Assembly (NCBI GenBank): GCA_902774115.1 | Contig: CACYHH010000009.1 | Location: 1 to 43,999, forward strand | Direction of reading: 5' to 3' | Length of the DNA stretch: 43,999 bases | Source of the DNA: an uncultured Spirochaetales bacterium | Lineage (GTDB): Bacteria > UBP6 > UBA1177 | Shown: piece after piece, positions 15,230-22,048 of the stretch | How the letters are laid out: every line of letters starts with the position of its first letter | How positions within the stretch are numbered: position 1 is the stretch's first letter | Translations under genes and position numbers: made by a program | The notes under the pieces: model-generated | Databases searched by the model: none | What the model saw: the letters and a program-made list of their open reading frames with translations, nothing else | Told to the model about the DNA's origin: nothing

Positions 15230-16054
15230 TTAAGAAGGGAAGGGAGAGTTGTTTTTGACGGTTTCCTTCATTATTTTCAATGCGTTGGCTGCGCGGTGGT
15301 AGTCGATATTGAATTTTTCCATAAGCATTTCGTGAGCGTTTGCAAAAAGAAAATCGACCATTTCATTGAAAAGCGGCTCTATTCCGAGTTTCTCCTGAAC
15401 TATTGCCAAATAACTGGGGCTTTCAAACAAGGCATAAAGACAGGAACATGCGTCAAGGTGTATTTTAAAGAATTTAAAATTGTCTTCATCGTCGAGTCTC
15501 GGGGTAACTATCGTCGCCTCGATGTTCGCTCTGATGCGTCCGAGATTATTTCTTCCGCTCCTTATGTTGCGGATCGCGACAAAAACATGGATGCCGCATG
15601 ATTTTCCTTTTTGCGCGATACTTGCGATGGAGATTTCTGCACTTTCATCATCCAGTGCTATGATATCATCCAAATTGGTTACGATGATGTTGATGAAAGG
15701 CATTTTGCTGGACGGATCAGCCTTCTGATTGTATTCCGCAATATCGCTGACATGATTTTTGTCCAACATTTGATAATGTTTTTCCATCTCTGAGACTAAA
15801 AGTTCAAGCGTTTTTACTCCTTCGTGAGCATCTGTGATCCTCGGCAGGAAGAGGTGAGGATCGTTTTCGTACTTTTTGAAAGTGTTTCTCGTGTCGATGA
15901 GCACGAATTTGACTTCATCCGGAGCTTTTTCGGAAATGGATTCCAGTAAAGCTTCGATGCAGGTCGCATTGTCTTCATCTTTCCCTGAAATCAGGAAATT
16001 TTTGGGTTCGTCAAAAATCTTTTTAAGGTCTTTTCTGTAAATGATGTGAGTCAT
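15230..16054 (-). CDS. miniature FtsK-like protein without Walker A (copy B)
   Basis: A 274-residue paralogue of copy A. FtsK-like segments are VKFVLIDTRNTFKKYENDPH, then LPRITD; EMEKHYQ and DIAEYNQK; IASIAQKGKSCGIHVFVA; and the gamma-like EKFNIDYHRAANALKIMKE. The Walker A position reads ISGKDEDNA and the Walker B position IIVTNLDD, so both nucleotide motifs are lost here, one step further than copy A. An insertion of ~20 residues follows the core. The ATG at 16054 is preceded by GGAGG at 5 nt; a longer reading to 16150 would overlap the LRR gene and has no ribosome site. It lies 61 nt after the LRR gene and probably shares its transcript, with a DUF262 gene next downstream. Confidence 0.7.
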   Translation of the reverse strand: MTHIIYRKDLKKIFDEPKNFLISGKDEDNATCIEALLESISEKAPDEVKFVLIDTRNTFKKYENDPHLFLPRITDAHEGVKTLELLVSEMEKHYQMLDKNHVSDIAEYNQKADPSSKMPFINIIVTNLDDIIALDDESAEISIASIAQKGKSCGIHVFVAIRNIRSGRNNLGRIRANIEATIVTPRLDDEDNFKFFKIHLDACSCLYALFESPSYLAIVQEKLGIEPLFNEMVDFLFANAHEMLMEKFNIDYHRAANALKIMKETVKNNSPFPS

Positions 16055-16115
16055 AATGTCCTCCGTTTTAGTTGTTGTTTTGATCTGGCTGGGAATTCCG
16101 AAAAATTTCAGCCGT

Positions 16116-16802
16116 TTACTCCTCATCGAAATCATATCCGAGTTCTGCAAGCCGTTTTTTGCTTTCTTCCGATATTTTCGGGCAACCGCAAAAGACAGCT
16201 TTTCCGATTTGTGTGACGGAATCGGGAATCGTTATGGATATCAGATCCTGACAGCAGCAAAATGCGTAATCTTCTATCTTTGTAACTGAATTCGGAATGA
16301 CCACGGATGTCATGTCGCAGTTTTCAAAGGCATTTTTACCGATAGTTGTCACTGTATCAGGAATTATCGTGTTTGAACAGCCTTTGATCAAAGTGTTTGT
16401 GGCTGTTTCGATTATTGCGTTGCAGTCTTCACGCGAATCGTATCTCGGATTGTTTTTGTCAACGGTGATCGAAATCAGTTCGAAGCAACAGTGAAAAACA
16501 TTTTCGCCGATTTCTGTCACGGAATCCGGAATGATTACTGATTTCAGCTGGGCGCAATTGATAAATGCGAAGTCTTCGATTTTCTCGACTGAATTCGGAA
16601 TAACTACAGAAATCAGGTGGTCGCACCAACGGAATGCACTTTTGCCAATCTTTCTAACTGAATTCGGAATAACCACCGAAGTCAGTTCTTCGCAGTCTTC
16701 AAACGCATTTTCTCCGATTTCTGTCACAAAATCAGGTATAACCACATGGTTTCTTCCATTGTTTAAGAGTTCTTTTGCTATTTTTTCATCCAAAACCGTC
16801 AT
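16116..16802 (-). CDS. BspA-type leucine-rich repeat protein (first)
   Basis: 228 residues made of about seven ~23-residue LRR_5 units of the form VVIPxSVxxIGxxAFxxCxxLxS, interrupted once by a ~30-residue segment (VDKNNPRYDSREDCNAIIE). There is no signal peptide or membrane anchor, unlike many BspA surface proteins, so a cytoplasmic binding role is likely. The C-terminus is a short charged tail ending YDFDEE. It is a close paralogue of the gene at 18978-19667, with very similar DNA. The start is the ATG at 16802 after GGAGGCG. Dyad copy 3 and a leader shared with the lipoprotein gene lie upstream. Confidence 0.85.
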   Translation of the reverse strand: MTVLDEKIAKELLNNGRNHVVIPDFVTEIGENAFEDCEELTSVVIPNSVRKIGKSAFRWCDHLISVVIPNSVEKIEDFAFINCAQLKSVIIPDSVTEIGENVFHCCFELISITVDKNNPRYDSREDCNAIIETATNTLIKGCSNTIIPDTVTTIGKNAFENCDMTSVVIPNSVTKIEDYAFCCCQDLISITIPDSVTQIGKAVFCGCPKISEESKKRLAELGYDFDEE

Positions 16803-16906
16803 GTACGCCTCCAAATTTCATCATTTTTTAAAACACGGGAACAGTGTTCTGTCCCACCTGAAAACGGATTGTAGAAGCCCGCTACGACATATAGCGTCGT
16901 AGTGAA
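16803..16906 (-). promoter_or_regulatory. dyad-leader element, copy 3
   Basis: Conserved core 16856-16906 with CTACGAC (16882-16888), ATATAGC and GTCGTAG (16896-16902). The leader from the conserved TACAAT to GGAGGCG closely matches that of the lipoprotein gene (copy 1), including CACGGGAAC and an A/T-rich TTTCATCATTTTTT segment. Confidence 0.8.
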
Positions 16907-16988
16907 AAATTTTTTGGTTTATGTGCAGAAATTTCAATAACTTTAATGAGGTTTTTGGGGATTTTTGGGGGGATCTTCGGAGTATGTT

Positions 16989-18833
16989 TTAGTTATCGTT
17001 GTTTAAGTCAAAAAGCTTCTTAAATTCCTTTACAAGTTTACCGGTTCTGGCGGTTATGTTGTCAATAGTCCATTTTTCTTGGGAAACAACATCTTCATTA
17101 AGTTTTAGACCGTTTTTATAACCGATATCCTTCCCGTCTTTTTGACGATTTTTTTTCTCCTCAAAGGCTTTGTTTCCCAAATTGGAGTTGTATCCCGTAA
17201 TGGTTAGGTTGCCTAAGGTGTGAACATAGTCGTTTTGGATTTTTTTTGCTTTGTCATAATCTCCACCAGCAATCATGTCTACCCAATATTCGGGTATATT
17301 TGCACCTTCAGGAAAAATGTGTTCAATAGTCCATATATATTTTTTGTTTTCCCGAGACCAAAGATCGACAATATGTTCTCTGGTGTTGAAATTTTCTTCG
17401 TAGAAGCAAAGTAAAAATCTGGTAACATCTGCATTTTCGTCGTAAACAGGACCTTTGAGTTTCTCTTCAAATTCAGAGTCTATTGCACTTTTCGATATTA
17501 GAACTCTTTTGATTTCCTCATAAACCTCATTTCCTCTCTTTGACTTTAATGAAGTATTTAATTCCATGAAAATTTTGGTCAGTTTGTTCGTAGCCGGTAT
17601 ATCTGTCAAATTGCGTCGAACGAAGAATTTTGTAAGAAAATTAATAATTTTTATGAAAACATCATTGGTTATTTCAAGTTCTTCCTTTTTTGAAAGAATA
17701 TAGAGTAATGAAATATATGATGGAGTGCCCTGAATTCGCTCCAAGTTCAACAAGGCGTTTTTGACTTTTTTATCAGTTGCATCATCATTGTTTATTAAAA
17801 TCGAATAGTTTTCAGATTCTTTTTCAAGATTGTTTAGAAATGATTCCAACCCACCATCAATCATCTTTTCGTACAAATCCAAAAGTGTAGTTCTTGTTGC
17901 GATTGCACCTAAACGATACTTGCCATTCTCTTCTTTCGCAGAAGTTGGTCCCTTCAGTTCGTCTCTGAATGCATTGTAATACTGACGGAAAAAACGTTCC
18001 TGGATATTGACATCATCCGTCAAATTATCAATGATTCTCAACCATTGTTCATGGCATTCGTCGATTTTTCCAGACTTCTCTGCTTTGGCGATCATGTAAT
18101 TTTTAATGAGATCCATTGCGGAAAGGGGGATTCCTCTATTGTTTAACGATTCAAAAAGCATATAGGCATCTTTGTTGTTGCCGACTTCAATGGCAACCAT
18201 AACGGCAGAACAGAATTTTTTTACAAATCCAAAGTAAGTATCAATGGAATCAAGTTCAGGATCTTCTTTTTGCCGCTCGGCAACTTCTGCATCTATTCTA
18301 GAAATAAAATGACGATAAGCAGAGTAAATTTTTCGATTGCCGTAGTACTGAATTTTAGGTTTATCTTTCAGCAGATTCAACTCATTGCACAGAATGCAGA
18401 AGTAATCATCGCAATTCTGGTTCTGATTTTGCAGAGTCAAAACAGGGGTCGGAATTTTGTCTTTTTCTTTGACTAAGCGTTTTTTTAAGTCAATAAAATC
18501 AGAGATTTGTTCATCTGTCATTCTGTTTTTGAGCTGTAATAATTTCTTATATAATGCCGCTAAAAGGAGCGACATTGTTGTTAGTCTTTGTTGCCCGTCA
18601 ATCACTTCCAATGTAGTAAATGATGCCATACCGGCATTATCTCTGCTGATACAGATAAAGGAACCTAAAAAATATCCGTTATCATTTGTGATTATATCAT
18701 CAAAAAGGAGATCCCACTCCTTTTGTCCCCAAGTGTAAGCTCTTTGATATTTGGGGATAGTGTAAAAACGGTTTTTACTTGCCTCGTTTGAAAATATCTC
18801 AGCAATACTATGCGCTTCAGTCAAAATAATCAT
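16989..18833 (-). CDS. DUF262-DUF1524 protein, GmrSD-like (first)
   Basis: A 614-residue protein with the full GmrSD layout. The DUF262 domain has IPKYQRAYTW (26-35) and VIDGQQRLTT (DGQQR 79-83), a middle helical region with FESLNNRGIPLSAMDLIKN, and a DUF1524 HNH nuclease with WTIEHIFPE (EHIFP 504-508), LGNLTITGYNSNLGN and KAFEEKK. Family members such as GmrSD and BrxU restrict phage DNA carrying modified bases, using NTP hydrolysis by DUF262 and cleavage by the HNH domain; both active sites look intact. The ATG at 18833 follows AAGGAGG at 8 nt. A 15-codon upstream ORF (18847-18894) ends in that ribosome site. Low GC and its promoter copy suggest horizontal origin. Confidence 0.88.
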   Translation of the reverse strand: MIILTEAHSIAEIFSNEASKNRFYTIPKYQRAYTWGQKEWDLLFDDIITNDNGYFLGSFICISRDNAGMASFTTLEVIDGQQRLTTMSLLLAALYKKLLQLKNRMTDEQISDFIDLKKRLVKEKDKIPTPVLTLQNQNQNCDDYFCILCNELNLLKDKPKIQYYGNRKIYSAYRHFISRIDAEVAERQKEDPELDSIDTYFGFVKKFCSAVMVAIEVGNNKDAYMLFESLNNRGIPLSAMDLIKNYMIAKAEKSGKIDECHEQWLRIIDNLTDDVNIQERFFRQYYNAFRDELKGPTSAKEENGKYRLGAIATRTTLLDLYEKMIDGGLESFLNNLEKESENYSILINNDDATDKKVKNALLNLERIQGTPSYISLLYILSKKEELEITNDVFIKIINFLTKFFVRRNLTDIPATNKLTKIFMELNTSLKSKRGNEVYEEIKRVLISKSAIDSEFEEKLKGPVYDENADVTRFLLCFYEENFNTREHIVDLWSRENKKYIWTIEHIFPEGANIPEYWVDMIAGGDYDKAKKIQNDYVHTLGNLTITGYNSNLGNKAFEEKKNRQKDGKDIGYKNGLKLNEDVVSQEKWTIDNITARTGKLVKEFKKLFDLNNDN

Positions 18834-18846
18834 TTTGTTTTCCTCC

Positions 18847-18894
18847 TTAATTATGAGTAAACTTACCAAAAAAAATTCTAGGTTCTTCGCTCAT
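18847..18894 (-). CDS. possible 15-residue leader peptide
   Basis: A short reading frame (MSEEPRIFFGKFTHN) with a strong GAGGGAG site, whose TAA stop merges with the AAGGAGG of the DUF262 gene. It may couple translation of the downstream gene, or be the remnant of another coding start, since the same GAGGGAG serves the gene itself in the other DUF262 locus. Confidence 0.35.
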   Translation of the reverse strand: MSEEPRIFFGKFTHN

Positions 18895-18921
18895 CTTTTT
18901 CTCCCTCTAAAAAATCCCGCC

Positions 18922-18949
18922 ATTATATTACACAAAAAACTATTTCCAA
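18922..18949 (-). promoter_or_regulatory. duplicated promoter before the first DUF262 gene
   Basis: Minus-strand TTGGAA (18944-18949), a 16-nt spacer and TATAAT (18922-18927), identical to the promoter at 15162-15189. An AAAAATTTCAGC block upstream is also shared. Confidence 0.75.
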
Positions 18950-18977
18950 TAACTTTTATTTTAAAAATTTCAGCAGC

Positions 18978-19667
18978 TTACTCCTCATCAAAATCATATC
19001 CGAGTTCTTCAAGTCGTTTTTTGCTTTCTTCCGATATTTTGGGGCAACCGTGAAAGGCACATTCTCCGAATTGTGTTACAGAATCGGGTATCGTTATGGA
19101 TATTAGATCCTGACAGGAGCAAAATGCGTAATCTTCTATCTTTGTAACTGAATTCGGAATGACCACGGATGTAAGTCCGGCGCAGTTTTTAAAGGCACTT
19201 TGACCGATAGTTGTCACGGTATCAGGAATTATCGTGCTTGAACAGCCTTTGATTAAAGTGTTTGTGGCTGTTTCGATTATTGCGTTGCAGTCTCCGCGGG
19301 AGTCGTATCTCGGATTGTTTTTGTCAACGGTGATCGAAGTCAGTTCAAAGCAATTGTGAAAAGCATATGCGCCGATTTCTGTCACGGAATCGGGAATAAC
19401 TACTGATTTCAGCTGGGCGCAACAGAGAAATGCTCTTTCGCCGATTTCTGTTACGGAGGCAGGAATAACCAGTGATTGCAATTCGATGCAACCGCAAAAT
19501 GCTTGTTCTCCGATTTTCTCAACTGAGTTCGGAATAACCACCGAAGTCATTTCTTCGCAGTCTTCAAATGCATTTTCTCCGATTTCTGTCACATAATCAG
19601 GTATAACCACATGGTTTCCTCCATTGTTTAAAAGTTCTTTTGCCATTTTTTCATCTAAAATTGTCAT
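18978..19667 (-). CDS. BspA-type leucine-rich repeat protein (second)
   Basis: 229 residues; a close paralogue of the LRR protein at 16116-16802, with the same N-terminus (MTILDEKMAKELLNN), the same VDKNNPRYDSR interruption and the same RLEELGYDFDEE tail. The middle repeats differ in surface residues (GCIELQS, CCAQLKS), so the concave binding face varies while the framework is kept. No export signal. The start ATG at 19667 has GGAGGCGGAC upstream. It lies between dyad copy 4 and the first DUF262 gene, and the pair could be transcribed together, although a second promoter lies between them. Confidence 0.85.
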   Translation of the reverse strand: MTILDEKMAKELLNNGGNHVVIPDYVTEIGENAFEDCEEMTSVVIPNSVEKIGEQAFCGCIELQSLVIPASVTEIGERAFLCCAQLKSVVIPDSVTEIGAYAFHNCFELTSITVDKNNPRYDSRGDCNAIIETATNTLIKGCSSTIIPDTVTTIGQSAFKNCAGLTSVVIPNSVTKIEDYAFCSCQDLISITIPDSVTQFGECAFHGCPKISEESKKRLEELGYDFDEE

Positions 19668-19765
19668 GTCCGCCTCCATTTTCAGCATTAAAAAACACGG
19701 GAACTGTCCCCCGACCTGAAAACGGATTGTAGAAGTCCGCTACGACATATAGCGTCGTAGTGAAA
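19668..19765 (-). promoter_or_regulatory. dyad-leader element, copy 4
   Basis: Conserved core 19713-19765, with CTACGAC (19740-19746), ATATAGC and GTCGTAG (19754-19760). It starts 13 bp after the WYL regulator's stop codon and drives towards the LRR gene. The leader again has CACGGGAAC and a Shine-Dalgarno like copies 1 and 3. Confidence 0.8.
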
Positions 19766-19778
19766 TTTTTTTGAAAAA

Positions 19779-20744
19779 TTATTTACAGTATTTGTTGTAG
19801 ATCATTTTGATGTGGTCAAGCCACTCTTTGCGCAGCGACGGGGGAGAAACTATCTCGCATTCAGGCGAATATCTCATTACCCGGGCAATGATCTCACTGT
19901 GGTATTCGCCGATCGGAAGAGTGATCTCGAGACATTTTTTCCCGTCAACAACAGTTTCTTTCGTGACCTGGTCTTTGTGCCATTTCTGCTTAAGGAAAAA
20001 ATAAGATGCCGGTTCAAAAATGCGGATGGTCGCCGTTTCCGTTTTTACAGACGGGTATATTCCGAAGGTGCTTCCGACGAATTTGTCGATCTCTGATTTT
20101 GTGTAGATTTCGGAAAAAGGTTCTTCAGTGATGCGGCTTTCTACAAAGCGGGAAACCAGAAACTCGCGAAGGCCGTGCCGCTTGTGGCAGTAAGCCAGGA
20201 GATACCATTTCCCTGAATAATTTATGAGCTTTATAGGTTCTATCGCTCTCGAAGTTATGTCGCCTTTTGAATCGAGATACTTTATTTCAAGCCGCACTTT
20301 CAAGAGCAGTGATTCCAGAATATTTCTGAAATTGGTCAGCTCCATAGTGTCAAGATCGGAAGAATCGTAAGAAATTTTATCAAGCAGCTCCTCAAATTCC
20401 GCCGGAATGTAACTTGAGATTTTTGAAAGAATTTCCTTGGAAATAACAGGCACATAAGGGATTCCGTTCAGATTCATCGAATCACTCAGCTGCTTCACGA
20501 AAATATAGTAGAAAACAGCGTCGTCGAATGAATCGAAAAGCATCTCGAAAGGTGATTCGTAAACATAACCGCCCAGCTCGCGGCTGTATTTTATCGGCGC
20601 GGAAAGATAGTCCCGCATATATCCGATGTCCCGAAGGACCGTGTCGATATGGACTTCAAAACGTTCCGCAACTTCCTGCCGCGTAACAAAACCGCGCGTC
20701 TTGATCCTGTGGTTCATGTAAGCAATTCTTTCTAAATTCGCCAT
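19779..20744 (-). CDS. HTH-WYL transcriptional regulator
   Basis: A 321-residue regulator. The N-terminal winged helix has TRQEVAERFEVHIDTVLRDIGYMRDYLSAPI then GGYVYE. The middle WYL domain has AIEPIKLINYSGKWYLLAYCHKR. The C-terminal WCX-like extension ends in LRKEWLDHIKMIYNKY. WYL proteins sense nucleic-acid or nucleotide ligands, and members such as BrxR and CapW repress phage-defence loci by binding inverted repeats. The start ATG at 20744 follows GGAGAG. Its stop is 13 bp from dyad copy 4, making it the best local candidate to bind the CTACGAC dyads; that link is inference. Its own start region carries no dyad. Confidence 0.88.
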   Translation of the reverse strand: MANLERIAYMNHRIKTRGFVTRQEVAERFEVHIDTVLRDIGYMRDYLSAPIKYSRELGGYVYESPFEMLFDSFDDAVFYYIFVKQLSDSMNLNGIPYVPVISKEILSKISSYIPAEFEELLDKISYDSSDLDTMELTNFRNILESLLLKVRLEIKYLDSKGDITSRAIEPIKLINYSGKWYLLAYCHKRHGLREFLVSRFVESRITEEPFSEIYTKSEIDKFVGSTFGIYPSVKTETATIRIFEPASYFFLKQKWHKDQVTKETVVDGKKCLEITLPIGEYHSEIIARVMRYSPECEIVSPPSLRKEWLDHIKMIYNKYCK

Positions 20745-20787
20745 TTTACTCTCCAAAAAAAACAATAATATAATCTAATGAATTTAG

Positions 20788-20816
20788 AAAAACCTTGCAA
20801 GAAAACACGTTGCAGG
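20788..20816 (-). terminator. Rho-independent terminator of the HTH-Fic gene
   Basis: On the minus strand CCTGCAA (20810-20816) pairs with TTGCAAGG (20793-20800) with one bulge, and a five-T run follows (20788-20792). It lies 18 bp past the Fic stop. Confidence 0.6.
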
Positions 20817-20833
20817 CGGTTTTTTCGTGATTT

Positions 20834-21715
20834 TCAATATTTGATCCTGAAATAATCGAGCAGTGCTTTGTAGTCATCCTGCGCCGAAAGGCATGTGTCA
20901 CGCAGAAATGCGTTGTGTTTTCCCCAGTTCTGGATCCCGCGGTAATAATAAAGGCGCAGATTCTCTGTGATTATGAACGGGACGATTCCCGATTTCAGGC
21001 ACTGCCAGAACATGAGAAGTCTGCCTACTCTGCCGTTTCCGTCCTGGAACGGATGGATCCGCTCGAACTGCATATGAAAATCGAGAATATCGTCAAATTT
21101 AACCTCTTTCAGCGCGTTGTAAGCGGCAAGAAGCGTTTTCACACGGCTGTGGACATCCTCAGGTAATGTTGTTTCCTCGAATCCGATTTCATTCGGGAAA
21201 CGCTTGTATGCGCCGACCGCAAACCATGATTTGCGGCTATCCGAAGTCGATTCCTTCAAAATCGAGTGAAGCTGCTTTATGTGAGATTCTGTGATTTTTT
21301 CTTGAGCGTGGTCGATAACAAAGTCTATACACCTGAAATGATTGACGGTTTCAATAATATCATCGACATTTATGTTTTTCGAGGCGAAACCGAGCGTGTT
21401 GGTCTCAAATATAAACCGCGTCTGATCTTTTGTGAGGCGGCTCCCTTCGATGTGGTTAGAACTGTATGTCAGTTCGACCTGCGTCCTGTGGTAGATCCCG
21501 CCCTTTAGTTTGGATTCCTTCTGCTCGCGTAGTGCGGTCAAAAGCGGAGTTGTCTTTGTTTTCGTGCGTTCAGGCAGAACCGCATCTGAGGGAATATTCC
21601 ACGTTTTTCCGACAAGAAACGCCCCTTCCATCTTGCCGGTCGCGCAGTAGTTGCGGAGTGTCCTTGCGCTTAAGCCGGACTTTTCGGCGAACTGAGCCAC
21701 AGACAAATATTCCAT
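20834..21715 (-). CDS. HTH-Fic protein with built-in inhibitory helix
   Basis: 293 residues. The first ~50 residues form an excisionase/MerR-like helix-turn-helix (SVAQFAEKSGLSARTLRNYC). The Fic domain has the intact active site HPFQDGNGR at 221-229. A class II inhibitory motif, S-x3-E-G (S86 to G91 in SSNHIEGSRLT), lies N-terminal, so AMP transfer is probably self-restrained. Family members modify protein Tyr, Ser or Thr residues. The ATG at 21715 has AGAGG 5 nt upstream; the GTG at 21721 would lie inside that site. A good promoter and a palindrome lie upstream, consistent with autoregulation by the HTH. It forms the right edge of the island. Confidence 0.88.
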   Translation of the reverse strand: MEYLSVAQFAEKSGLSARTLRNYCATGKMEGAFLVGKTWNIPSDAVLPERTKTKTTPLLTALREQKESKLKGGIYHRTQVELTYSSNHIEGSRLTKDQTRFIFETNTLGFASKNINVDDIIETVNHFRCIDFVIDHAQEKITESHIKQLHSILKESTSDSRKSWFAVGAYKRFPNEIGFEETTLPEDVHSRVKTLLAAYNALKEVKFDDILDFHMQFERIHPFQDGNGRVGRLLMFWQCLKSGIVPFIITENLRLYYYRGIQNWGKHNAFLRDTCLSAQDDYKALLDYFRIKY

Positions 21716-21751
21716 AAACACCTCTTAAAACCGAACAATCTATCGGCAAGA

Positions 21752-21780
21752 ATTTTACAAAATTTACCTTAAAAACGCAA
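21752..21780 (-). promoter_or_regulatory. promoter of the HTH-Fic gene
   Basis: Minus-strand TTGCGT (21775-21780), a 17-nt spacer and TAAAAT (21752-21757), about 36 nt before the start codon. Confidence 0.6.
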
Positions 21781-21784
21781 TTTT

Positions 21785-21800
21785 TTGCCGATAACGGCAA
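21785..21800. promoter_or_regulatory. palindromic operator candidate
   Basis: TTGCCG, ATAA, CGGCAA forms a perfect 6-bp inverted repeat just upstream of the Fic promoter -35. A half-site with ATCGGCAAGAA (21742-21752) overlaps the -10. Two matching half-sites flanking a promoter fit an autoregulatory operator. Confidence 0.45.
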
Positions 21801-21838
21801 GAAAAAAACAGATATCAGGCTGCTTTTTCGTGATTTTG

Positions 21839-21908
21839 TCGGATTATAATCCTATAAACTTATGATTTTTTGCGAGTATATCGGGTTATAATACTATAAA
21901 CTTTTGAT
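21839..21908. repeat. two 28-nt direct repeats in the divergent intergenic region
   Basis: The units begin TCGGATTATAATCC (21839-21866) and TCGGGTTATAATAC (21881-21908), 42 bp apart and differing at only a few positions. The first contains the perfect palindrome GGATTATAATCC. They lie between the divergent Fic and lipoprotein promoters; the rest of 21716-22048 shows only those promoters and the palindrome. Confidence 0.7.
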
Positions 21909-21992
21909 GCGTATACATGTAAAAGCATTATTCTGTTATTTGCCATTTAACGGTGGTAAAATCAGAAAAAAACAGACATTGCACCCTTTAAC

Positions 21993-22020
21993 TTGCCTTT
22001 TTCTCAAATTTCCTTAAAAT
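21993..22020 (+). promoter_or_regulatory. promoter of the second lipoprotein gene
   Basis: TTGCCT (21993-21998), a 16-nt spacer and TAAAAT (22015-22020), 28 nt before the start codon. Confidence 0.55.
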
Positions 22021-22048
22021 TATTCGATTTTTTGATACGGAGGTTAAA

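Noticed and set aside
12452-16054. The FtsK-like genes as fragments (pseudogenes) of the chromosomal ftsK
   Set aside because: Two paralogues keep complete frames, good ribosome sites and matching boundaries, and share the same P-loop loss, so they look like maintained genes rather than debris.
10427-19765. The four dyad repeats as integron attC sites or CRISPR repeats
   Set aside because: No paired GTTRRRY/RYYYAAC core sites, no integrase, and the 7-bp dyad is too short for attC. Spacing is kilobases, with genes rather than spacers between copies. Position directly upstream of start codons fits a regulatory element better.
8217-21715. The island as an intact prophage or integrative element
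   Set aside because: No integrase, structural phage genes, transposase or clear attachment-site duplication was seen; Bro-N genes alone are not sufficient.
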